NCBI GenBank assembly: GCA_031266855.1
Contig: JAISAF010000051.1
Coordinates: 1-5,486, forward strand
Length of the DNA: 5,486 bases
Reading direction: 5' to 3'
From: Spirochaetales bacterium
GTDB taxonomy: Bacteria; Spirochaetota; Spirochaetia; DTKZ01
The notes under the pieces are model-generated. The model was not told the DNA's origin. It did not search any database and saw only the letters and a list, made by a program, of their open reading frames with translations. Position 1 is the stretch's first letter; the number at the start of each line of letters is the position of its first letter. The position numbers and the translations under genes were made by a program. This document shows positions 1-5,370 of the stretch, in pieces.

Positions 1-69
1 GTCGGGAATGGAAATATCGCTGGCAGTAATAAAAGTTTTATTCTTAAAATAGCCCTGTACCGCTATCAT
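1..69 (-). CDS. Small protein N-terminus, possible antitoxin (partial, cut by window edge)
   Basis: Reading on the minus strand from an ATG at 67-69, 23 codons run open to the window edge. The product begins MIAVQGYFKNKTF and continues ITASDISIPD. A textbook Shine-Dalgarno (AGGAGG, 77-82) sits 7 bases upstream, which makes this a real gene start even though only a fragment is visible. An opening of the type 'M-hydrophobic-x-V-Q-G-Y-F/Y-x-x-x-x-F' is familiar to me from short antitoxin-like proteins that usually precede a PIN-domain or RelE-type toxin gene. The family call is therefore a resemblance over 23 residues only. The rest of the gene, and any toxin partner, would lie to the left of the window. 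It is separated from the ABC1 kinase operon by a repeat element and has its own candidate promoter, so it is probably transcribed separately. Confidence 0.6.
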   Translation of the reverse strand, partial: MIAVQGYFKNKTFITASDISIPD

Positions 70-76
70 TTCACAT

Positions 77-82
77 CCTCCT
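77..82 (-). promoter_or_regulatory. Shine-Dalgarno of the edge gene
   Basis: AGGAGG on the minus strand, 7 bases before the ATG at 67-69. It is the strongest ribosome binding site in the window and fixes the start of the partial gene. Confidence 0.75.
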
Positions 83-90
83 TTTTGATA

Positions 91-119
91 AATATAGTTT
101 CTTTTGATAGTTTATACAA
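91..119 (-). promoter_or_regulatory. Candidate promoter of the edge gene
   Basis: On the minus strand a TATATT (91-96, 5 of 6 matches to the -10 consensus) follows a weak TTGTAT (114-119) with a 17-base spacer. It lies in an AT-rich stretch just upstream of the Shine-Dalgarno. Two similar segments, 81-100 and 101-113 (both reading CTTTT(T)GATA...TAGTTT on the plus strand), overlap the promoter and could be an operator. The -35 match is poor, so this is a moderate guess. Confidence 0.35.
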
Positions 120-165
120 GTTTTATAGCGTGGCAATGATATTCGCCGCTGGTGCGCGCGCAAGG

Positions 166-296
166 GATTGTAGCGGAAAGCCCACAGGATTTGCATTGGC
201 AAATCCGAGGACTTGGAGCGGATAGCCCGGTTTTTTGCGGTTTGGGAATTTGCGGCGCAAATTCCAAAACCGCAAAAAATGCGCCCAAATTATTCC
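166..296 (+). repeat. Palindromic dispersed repeat, copy A
   Basis: This copy has two AGCGGAAAGCCC-type boxes exactly 45 bases apart (172-183 and 217-228, the second with one change). Each box is followed by a hairpin. The first hairpin is GGATTTGC (187-194), loop ATTG, GCAAATCC (199-206). The second is very long: arms 231-253 and 257-279 pair at 22 of 23 positions around a 3-base loop. The copy then carries the constant tail ATGCGCCCAAAT (279-290). About 55 bases between the first box and the second hairpin are nearly identical to copy B. Unlike copies B and C, it lacks the further tail AAATGGGTTTTTGAAC. It fills the gap between the end of the kinase gene and the start of the edge gene. The 3' arm of the long hairpin ends in A rather than T on both strands, so it is not an ordinary intrinsic terminator. 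Confidence 0.85.
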
Positions 297-308
297 AGAG
301 CGGAATAA
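290..308 (-). terminator. Possible weak terminator of the ABC1 kinase operon
   Basis: On the minus strand, 17 bases past the kinase stop codon, TTATTCC (302-308), loop GCTCT and GGAATAA (290-296) form a 7-bp stem followed by only TTT. The stem is AU-rich and the T tract is short, so termination here would be inefficient. No better candidate is seen between 70 and 325. Confidence 0.25.
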
Positions 309-325
309 ACCTGATAGTTAATTTC

Positions 326-2026
326 CTATTTATATTTATCGTGGATTTTTGACCCGCGCAGCAGGGAAATGAGCAGCCAGAACCCGATACAGCCGGCGCC
401 GAGAAATCCGATGATCCCGAACAGGGACATATTGTTCCACAGGGGCGGGATGCGCGCGTTAATGACAATCGAGGAACCTACAACCAGGGAGGCAAGAACA
501 ATCGAAAAAGAAAGCCGGGCTGTTATTTGATCGGTTTTACGCAGAATGGGACGCAGGTCTTCCGAATCTACATGCAGGGTAATGCGTCCGCTTTTGACTT
601 TCTCGATAATTTCGCCCGCGTCACGCGGAAGGTTCTTCAAAAGGCTCACCGTCTGGTAGCCCAGTACGCCAAGCTCCCGCAGGATTTTGTCCGGCCGCAG
701 ACTCCGCAAAAACATTTTGCGGACAACAGGCTCCAGTTCCACCACCATGCGGAAATCCGGCGAAAGCCGCAGCGCGACACCCTCAATAGTTATCAGGGTT
801 TTCGTCAAAAGAAAAAAGCCCGGCGGCATCTGTATTCTGTAAGCGATAACGATACGCAGAATCCGCGTTACCAGTTCCCCCAGGTTTACCATCTCCACCG
901 AACGGCTCGCGTACTGATCCATAATTTCAAAAATTTCGTACTCAAGAGCGTCGGTAGCCGCCGCCGGACGGTTTGTTGACAGCTCCATCAGGCCCCGCGT
1001 CAATTTCCGCTCGTCACGATCGAAAAGAGCTATCATCATCGAAACAAGAATCTCCCGGTGCCGGGGCAGAAGCACGCCCATCATACCGAAATCAAGAAAA
1101 CAGATGACATCCTGATCCAAAACAAAAATATTCCCCGGATGAGGGTCGGCATGGAAAAAGCCCTGTTCAAAAATCTGGCTGGCGACTATGCGCACTCCGT
1201 TTAAGGCGATTTTCCGGGGATCGCAACCCGAAGAAAGCAAAGCGCGGACATCCGAAACCTTTATACCATCTATCCTCTCCATAACAAGCACATGCCGCGT
1301 TGTATAAGCCGTATACACATTGGGAACATACAGACCGTGAACTCCGCCGTACAGAAGGGAAAACTTTTCGATATTAGCCGCCTCAATGGTAAAGTCAATT
1401 TCCCGATCAAGGGACTGCCCGAACTCCTTAATAACCGCGGTCGCGGAAATAGCTTCCCGCAATACTATTTTCTCAAGCAGGGAAGCGAAAAAATGCATAA
1501 TCTCAATGTCAGTCGTAATGATTTCTTCAATGTAGGGCCTCTGGATTTTTACAACAACCCTTTCACCCGTCACAAGCCGGGCCGCGTGTACCTGGGCGAT
1601 AGAAGCGGAAGCCAGAGGTTCTTCGGAAAATTCCTGAAAAATCCCACTTAAAGGCTGCCCAAGCTCTTCTTCCAGAATCGACAGCGCCTCCTCCGATGAA
1701 AACGGCGGCACATCGGACTGAAGCTTTTCCAGCTCCCTGATAAGCTCCTCTGGAAGAATATCCGGCCTGTTACTCATAATCTGGCCAAATTTAATATACG
1801 TAACACCCAGGTCTTCCAGAACAAAACGGATACGCATCCATTTTGAATGCTCCCGGACCTGATCGGTTTCAGCGGGAGTCCTGTTACGGCGGAATTTTAT
1901 ATGGGAAAGATGGGAACGATCCAGGAATTCACCAAACCCGTGCCTTACCAGAACAGAAAGAATTTCCCGGTACCTGTTAAAGTGCCGCTGCGTTTTCCAT
2001 TTCTGATGACGGCGGGCCTTGATCAC
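326..2026 (-). CDS. ABC1/UbiB (AarF)-family atypical kinase with C-terminal membrane anchor
   Basis: A 566-residue member of the ABC1/ADCK/UbiB protein-kinase-like family. The family motifs are all present in order: KxGQ as KFGQ (79-82); the Ala-rich loop ASASIAQVHAA (139-149), which replaces the usual Gly-rich loop; the ATP-site lysine K160 in VVVKIQRP; the E-x-D motif E209/D211 with EAAN (215-218); the catalytic stretch HADPHPGN (292-299); and the metal-binding D312 in LDFG. Two hydrophobic segments near the C-terminus (about 505-522 and 534-556) look like membrane helices, as in UbiB. The length is normal. In proteobacteria UbiB supports ubiquinone synthesis; the substrate here is unknown. 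The start is a GTG (2024-2026), 15 bases after the Crp-like gene's stop. That stop is in the same frame, so no earlier start is possible. No clear Shine-Dalgarno is seen, so translation is probably coupled to the upstream gene. Confidence 0.93.
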   Translation of the reverse strand: MIKARRHQKWKTQRHFNRYREILSVLVRHGFGEFLDRSHLSHIKFRRNRTPAETDQVREHSKWMRIRFVLEDLGVTYIKFGQIMSNRPDILPEELIRELEKLQSDVPPFSSEEALSILEEELGQPLSGIFQEFSEEPLASASIAQVHAARLVTGERVVVKIQRPYIEEIITTDIEIMHFFASLLEKIVLREAISATAVIKEFGQSLDREIDFTIEAANIEKFSLLYGGVHGLYVPNVYTAYTTRHVLVMERIDGIKVSDVRALLSSGCDPRKIALNGVRIVASQIFEQGFFHADPHPGNIFVLDQDVICFLDFGMMGVLLPRHREILVSMMIALFDRDERKLTRGLMELSTNRPAAATDALEYEIFEIMDQYASRSVEMVNLGELVTRILRIVIAYRIQMPPGFFLLTKTLITIEGVALRLSPDFRMVVELEPVVRKMFLRSLRPDKILRELGVLGYQTVSLLKNLPRDAGEIIEKVKSGRITLHVDSEDLRPILRKTDQITARLSFSIVLASLVVGSSIVINARIPPLWNNMSLFGIIGFLGAGCIGFWLLISLLRGSKIHDKYK

Positions 2027-2041
2027 GTTAATCCGCGCACG

Positions 2042-2686
2042 TTATTCCGCGGCCCGGCGGCGGGAGTTCACAAAACGGCTAAACTCGTTAATATTCTTCA
2101 CAAGCATTCTATCAGGATACACCTCAATACGGTTCTGTGAAGCAAAGTGGTTTATGACCTCGCGGCATTTTTCCGTAGGAAGACCAGCCCAGTGCGCTAT
2201 ATCCTCGATTGTTGTCTTAAACTCATGCCCTTCGGTATTCTCAGGAGGATTTCCATCGGTTTCCGCAAGCATCAAAAAAACATCCAGAACCCGCGCCTGA
2301 ATATCGCCCAGCGTCAGAATCATGAAACGCCGCCTCTGGTCGTATATCCGCTTAGTAAAAAGCTTCAGCAGCTTCAAAGCTATCTGAGGATTCCCCCGCA
2401 TAAGAATCTCGAAATTCGCCCGGTTAAACTCAAGCGCCTTTACCTGATCCAAAGCCACCGCGTTCGCCGAACGGGGAGCTTCCTCCAGAATCGCCATCTC
2501 CCCGAAAATTTCGCCAGGATACAGAATATCAATCGTCTTTTCAATATCGCCCATAACCTTTGAAATCTGGACGCGGCCCGACTGAATAAGATAAAAACTG
2601 TCTCCCGGCTCATATTCACTGAAAATAAGATCCCCGGGCTGGAAAATAACAGCAAAACGCTCAAACGCCGCAAGATTCAAATTCAT
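2042..2686 (-). CDS. Crp/Fnr-type cyclic-nucleotide-binding protein with C-terminal winged helix
   Basis: The protein has 214 residues, typical of Crp/Fnr regulators. Residues 10-95 form the cNMP-binding beta-roll: PGDLIF (17-22), SFYLIQSGRVQI (30-41), then the phosphate-binding cassette from FGEMAILEEA into PRSANAVA (61-78). The G62-E63 and R72-S73 pairs match the residues that hold the ribose and phosphate in E. coli CRP, so nucleotide binding is plausible. A long helix (about 99-125) links to a region with helix-turn-helix character (TTIEDIAHWAGLP, 158-170, then REVINHF) and a wing ending at DRMLV (192-196). The ligand and DNA target are not visible. The start ATG overlaps the stop of the upstream gene as ATGA. 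GAGGAGG, lying inside the last codons of that gene, sits 7 bases before the ATG. The protein could be a transcription factor or a sensor for the downstream kinase. Confidence 0.92.
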   Translation of the reverse strand: MNLNLAAFERFAVIFQPGDLIFSEYEPGDSFYLIQSGRVQISKVMGDIEKTIDILYPGEIFGEMAILEEAPRSANAVALDQVKALEFNRANFEILMRGNPQIALKLLKLFTKRIYDQRRRFMILTLGDIQARVLDVFLMLAETDGNPPENTEGHEFKTTIEDIAHWAGLPTEKCREVINHFASQNRIEVYPDRMLVKNINEFSRFVNSRRRAAE

Positions 2687-2700
2687 GCGCGGGCCTCCTC
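2683..2700 (-). promoter_or_regulatory. ATGA overlap with internal Shine-Dalgarno (translational coupling)
   Basis: The stop of the TPR protein gene and the start of the Crp-like gene share ATGA (2683-2686). GAGGAGG (2694-2700) encodes the Glu-Glu near the end of the first protein and doubles as the ribosome site of the second. This points to coupled, near-stoichiometric synthesis of the two cNMP-fold proteins. Confidence 0.7.
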
Positions 2701-3714
2701 AAGAGCCCGAAGCGCTTTCATTACCTTCCGCCGCACGGGATCGTTCTCCGCAGACATAGAAAATATCTTTTTATAAAATCCCACAGCCTTTTCTTTCTCG
2801 TTCTTCGCCTCATAACACTGACCAGTACAAAAAAGAGCCTCCGCCAAATCCGGCATTTTAGGATACTTCTGAATAAGCCCGGTAAAATGCCTGATACACT
2901 GATCGTACTGCTTCAACTGAAAAAGACAGCGGCCCATCTCGAACATAGACTTAATCGTATACTCTTCGTCCCCGCCCGTCTCAATAACCTTCTTAAACCC
3001 CTTCAAGGCTTCCATAAAATTATTCTGGCTAAAAAGACCCACCGCGTTATAAAACACCTTCTTAAGCGCCTCATTCCCGCCCCCCGCGCCAGAAGCCGCA
3101 GCCGCCGCCGCGGATACAGACGAGGACGTGGACGCGGAAACAACCGCGGGTTCCGGCCCCTTGCCAGTCCCGTACTTCTGAGCGGACTGCTCCGCCGCCT
3201 TACAGTTACGCATCGCCGCCTCGGAAAACTTCCCCGAAGGATAATACGTCAAATACCGGCGAAAAACATGCAAAGCCTGCGCATACATCCGTTTTTTCAA
3301 GTAATACTCGCCAATCGTTATAAGCCCCTTCTCAGGATCGCTCTTCTCGTCAATATTCAAAAGACCATTTACCCGGATATGAATACGCCGCAACTGGTTA
3401 GAAAAAACCTTCATCATCTTCATAATAACGCGGGTATTCGTCGAAATAAACTGCTCGAACTCAGGAACCGAGAACTGCAAAACACTCGCGTCGCCCAGCA
3501 CAAGCGCGTTCTCCTCCCGCGGATACCGCCCAAGAGCAGACTTCACCCCGAAAAATTCTCCCATCTGAATAAGCTCCCGCACTTCCTGTCCAGTCTCTAT
3601 ATCCTGGGAATTCAAACTGACCTTTCCCGACTTCAAGATAAAAATCTTATCACTCAAATCGCCCTGGAAATAAATCACGGAATTTGCTTTGAAGGCCATT
3701 GCTTTCGGCGCCAT
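2683..3714 (-). CDS. cNMP-binding-fold protein with C-terminal TPR repeats
   Basis: A 343-residue protein, first gene of the operon. Residues 7-115 have the Crp-like beta-roll (NSVIYFQGDLSDKIFILKSG, 11-30; MGEFFG, 51-56). The cassette is degenerate: after FFG (54-56) it reads VKSALGRYPREENALV (57-72), lacking the acidic residue after the glycine and the Arg-Ser pair of CRP-type pockets. It therefore probably does not bind a cyclic nucleotide in the classical way. There is no DNA-binding domain. One TPR-like hairpin (about 132-166) is followed by an Ala/Ser/Gly-rich linker (about 180-213, with a run of six Ala). Three more TPR-like units lie at about 217-247, 253-287 and 290-322, suggesting a protein-protein scaffold. 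ATG 3712-3714 is preceded by AGGA with a 7-base gap. M6 is a possible alternative start but has no ribosome site. The gene's end overlaps the Crp-like gene by four bases. Confidence 0.92.
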   Translation of the reverse strand: MAPKAMAFKANSVIYFQGDLSDKIFILKSGKVSLNSQDIETGQEVRELIQMGEFFGVKSALGRYPREENALVLGDASVLQFSVPEFEQFISTNTRVIMKMMKVFSNQLRRIHIRVNGLLNIDEKSDPEKGLITIGEYYLKKRMYAQALHVFRRYLTYYPSGKFSEAAMRNCKAAEQSAQKYGTGKGPEPAVVSASTSSSVSAAAAAASGAGGGNEALKKVFYNAVGLFSQNNFMEALKGFKKVIETGGDEEYTIKSMFEMGRCLFQLKQYDQCIRHFTGLIQKYPKMPDLAEALFCTGQCYEAKNEKEKAVGFYKKIFSMSAENDPVRRKVMKALRALEEARA

Positions 3715-3744
3715 CTGTATATCCTGTTTCTCCTCTAATAGTAA

Positions 3745-3773
3745 ACTCTAACGCGTTCATCAATTAAATTCAA
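3745..3773 (-). promoter_or_regulatory. Candidate promoter of the three-gene operon
   Basis: On the minus strand TTGAAT (3768-3773) and TAGAGT (3745-3750) are 17 bases apart, each matching 4 of 6 positions of the sigma-70-type consensus. Transcription would start near 3738, giving a leader of about 24 bases that contains the AGGA ribosome site. It is the best-spaced pair upstream of the first gene, but both boxes are only moderate. Confidence 0.35.
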
Positions 3774-3797
3774 TACGCCAGCAGGACAAACACACAG

Positions 3798-3858
3798 GAA
3801 TTTTTATCCCCATATTTTTGGGCGCATCCCGTGGGCGCGGTGAGCGCCCACTTCAATC
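3798..3858 (-). repeat. Palindromic dispersed repeat, degenerate copy D (reverse)
   Basis: On the minus strand a hairpin GTGGGCGC (3844-3851), loop TCACC, GCGCCCAC (3831-3838) is followed, after GGG, by ATGCGCCCAAA (3817-3827). That tail is the same constant tail that follows the variable hairpins of copies A and B. The upstream GATTGAAGTGG resembles a decayed GCATTGAAGCGG box. The stem sequence is unrelated to those of the other copies. It stands in inverted orientation to copy B, about 130 bases away. Confidence 0.55.
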
Positions 3859-3985
3859 CATACCTATCACGCCCAAACAAACGCACGCGAAAGCGTGTGA
3901 TTTTACCAGCAACACGGGCGAGAGGCTCAAAAAAGTTTGCGCCGTGTACAAAGGCCGGAGAGCCGATAAGCGACCGTCTTCGGGC
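3859..3985 (+). other. Intergenic spacer between repeat copies D and B
   Basis: No gene is supported here. The clearest structure is a hairpin with a GNRA-type loop: CGCACGC (3882-3888), GAAA, GCGTGTG (3893-3899), with one G-T pair. Weaker complementary segments also occur: ACACGG (3912-3917) with CCGTGT (3942-3947), and GGCTC (3924-3928) with GAGCC (3960-3964). The last two sets cross each other. An open frame on the minus strand through this stretch lacks a ribosome site and translates repeat DNA. Confidence 0.4.
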
Positions 3986-4178
3986 GCATTGAAGCGGAAA
4001 TCCCACAGGATTTGCATTAGCAAATCCGAGGCATTGGAGCGGAAAGCCCGTTTTTTTGCGGCATAGCCGCAAAAGATGCGCCCAAATTCCGAAGTACAAA
4101 TGGGTTTTTGAACAGGTTCTAAAAAATGAAGGTTTTTAACTCTTTCTCTTCGACTTTTTCGACTTAGCGGTTTATTCT
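3986..4178 (+). repeat. Palindromic dispersed repeat, copy B (most complete)
   Basis: Two boxes 45 bases apart, GCATTGAAGCGGAAATCCC (3986-4004) and GCATTGGAGCGGAAAGCCC (4031-4049), alternate with two hairpins. The first is GGATTTGC (4008-4015), loop ATTA, GCAAATCC (4020-4027), shared with copy A. The second is TTTTGCGGC (4054-4062), loop ATA, GCCGCAAAA (4066-4074). Then come the tail ATGCGCCCAAAT (4076-4087), the far tail AAATGGGTTTTTGAAC (4098-4113) and a pyrimidine-rich end with TTCGACTT and GCGGTTTATT. The far tail and end recur inverted downstream of leuB. The right boundary is approximate. The element ends just before the leuB promoter. Confidence 0.85.
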
Positions 4179-4192
4179 TTTCTCCGGCCCTC

Positions 4193-4221
4193 TTGCGAAA
4201 ACTTCCTCATGCCACTACAAT
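4193..4221 (+). promoter_or_regulatory. Probable leuB promoter
   Basis: TTGCGA (4193-4198) and TACAAT (4216-4221, 5 of 6 matches) are exactly 17 bases apart. Transcription would begin near 4228, giving a short leader of about 28 bases with the GGAGG site. This leader is too short for an attenuator or T-box, and no Leu-codon-rich leader peptide is seen. The promoter also argues against a leuB start at 4209, which would lie upstream of the transcript. Confidence 0.5.
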
Positions 4222-4246
4222 ACCGCACAATTGCACACGAAATTCT

Positions 4247-4251
4247 GGAGG
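4247..4251 (+). promoter_or_regulatory. leuB Shine-Dalgarno, decides the start
   Basis: GGAGG ends 5 bases before the ATG at 4257. The earlier in-frame ATG at 4209 has no comparable site and would add 16 residues before the conserved N-terminal strand. Confidence 0.75.
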
Positions 4252-4256
4252 TCAGC

Positions 4257-5363
4257 ATGGATGCGGGAAAGTTTGCGGTTTTGCCGGGCGACGGAATAGG
4301 CCCGGAGGTTATGCGGGAAGCGGAAAAGGTTCTTGAAGCGGCGGCAAAAAAGTTCGGTTTCAGCTATGAGCTTGAACACGCCGATGTGGGCGGCATTGCC
4401 ATAGATAATCACGGGGAGGCTCTTCCCGAATCCACTATCAGGATATGTAAAAACGCGGACGCCGTTCTGTTCGGCTCCGTAGGCGGCCAGAAGTGGGAAA
4501 GCCTGCCCCCGGAAAAACAGCCGGAGCGGGCGGCGCTTCTTCCGTTACGCAAAATTTTTGATCTCTACGCGAATCTCAGGCCAGCCATCATTTTCCCCCA
4601 GCTCCGGGATTCAAGCCCGCTGCGCCCCGGACTAATCGGCGACGGGTTTGACATTCTTGTTATACGCGAGCTTACCGGCGACATCTACTTCGGTACCCCG
4701 CGGGGACGCGAAGGCTCCGGCCCGCAGGAACGGGGTTTTGACACAATGGCCTACACCCGCCACGAAATCGAAAGAATCGCGCGCACGGCGTTTGAAACCG
4801 CGCGTCTGCGCAAAAAGAAACTCGTTTCCATAGACAAGGCAAACGTTCTTGCCACGATGGTATTCTGGAGGGAAGTCGTTACCCTTATCGGAAAGGAATA
4901 TCCCGATGTCGAGCTAAGCCACATGTATGTGGATAACGCCGCCATGCAGCTCGTTAGAAATCCGCGCCAGTTCGACGTGCTCCTGTGCGGCAATATCTTT
5001 GGAGACATCCTCTCCGACGAAGCAGCCATGCTAACCGGCTCCCTGGGCATGCTCCCCTCAGCCAGCCTGAACAGTGAAAAAAGCCGCGCGGGCGGCAGGG
5101 TCTTTGGCCTATACGAACCCGCCGGCGGCAGCGCCCCGGACATAGCGGGCAAAAACATCGCGAACCCCATAGCGCAGATTCTTTCCGCCGCGATGCTGCT
5201 CAAATATTCCTGCGGCCTCGGCGAAGCATACAACACGGTTTTCCAGGCCGTCGGAAAAGTCCTCGACCAGGGCTACAGAACCGCCGACATCATGTCCGCG
5301 GGCTGCACGCAAATCAGTACCAGCGCGATGGGCGACAGAATAGCCGCGGAAACACAAAAGTAA
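4257..5363 (+). CDS. leuB: 3-isopropylmalate dehydrogenase
   Basis: A 368-residue, full-length cytoplasmic LeuB that oxidises and decarboxylates 3-isopropylmalate with NAD+ in leucine synthesis. Visible landmarks are the N-terminal KFAVLPGDGIGPEV (5-18); the substrate arginines R98 (LPLRK), R108 (LRP) and R137 (IREL); Y144 and K194 (DKAN) as catalytic residues; metal-binding D226 (YVDN), D250 and D254; the family signature from NIFGDILSDEA through GSLGM (246-265); and the NAD-site stretch GSAPDIAGKNIANP (291-304). The sequence around R98-R108 is that of LeuB rather than of isocitrate or homoisocitrate dehydrogenase. ATG 4257 was chosen over 4209 because of its GGAGG site and the promoter position. 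The gene stands alone, divergent from the kinase operon, with no other leu gene in view. Inverted copies of a repeat lie on both sides. No strong terminator follows. Confidence 0.96.
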   Translation: MDAGKFAVLPGDGIGPEVMREAEKVLEAAAKKFGFSYELEHADVGGIAIDNHGEALPESTIRICKNADAVLFGSVGGQKWESLPPEKQPERAALLPLRKIFDLYANLRPAIIFPQLRDSSPLRPGLIGDGFDILVIRELTGDIYFGTPRGREGSGPQERGFDTMAYTRHEIERIARTAFETARLRKKKLVSIDKANVLATMVFWREVVTLIGKEYPDVELSHMYVDNAAMQLVRNPRQFDVLLCGNIFGDILSDEAAMLTGSLGMLPSASLNSEKSRAGGRVFGLYEPAGGSAPDIAGKNIANPIAQILSAAMLLKYSCGLGEAYNTVFQAVGKVLDQGYRTADIMSAGCTQISTSAMGDRIAAETQK

Positions 5364-5370
5364 AACCAGA

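Noticed and set aside
231..279. Intrinsic terminator for either flanking transcript
   Set aside because: The stem is strong, but its 3' arm ends in AAAAAA on both strands with no T tract after it.
112..468. 118-codon open frame on the minus strand overlapping the kinase C-terminus
   Set aside because: It overlaps the conserved kinase gene in another frame and otherwise reads repeat copy A. It has no recognisable domain and is Cys/Ser-rich, as expected of a chance frame.
2887..3738. 283-codon open frame on the plus strand opposite the TPR protein
   Set aside because: The product is very rich in Arg, Leu and His with no domain, and lies antisense to a protein with clear cNMP-fold and TPR patterns. 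It is a shadow frame.
3831..3861. CRISPR-like repeat: hairpin followed by TTCAATCCA
   Set aside because: TTCAATCCA recalls one end of type I-C repeats, but the hairpin is on the wrong side, only one copy exists and there are no spacers.
3770..4099. 109-codon open frame on the minus strand in the intergenic region
   Set aside because: It starts with TTG without a ribosome site and runs through repeat copies B and D. Its repeated GFPLQC peptide is just the repeat box translated.
4031..4113. Integron attC recombination site
   Set aside because: The outer boxes are not complementary to each other and the GTTRRRY/RYYYAAC core pair expected at attC ends is not found around the hairpin.
4141..4256. 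Leucine attenuator or T-box upstream of leuB
   Set aside because: The predicted leader is only about 28 bases, with no Leu-rich peptide, T-box motif or terminator/antiterminator pair.
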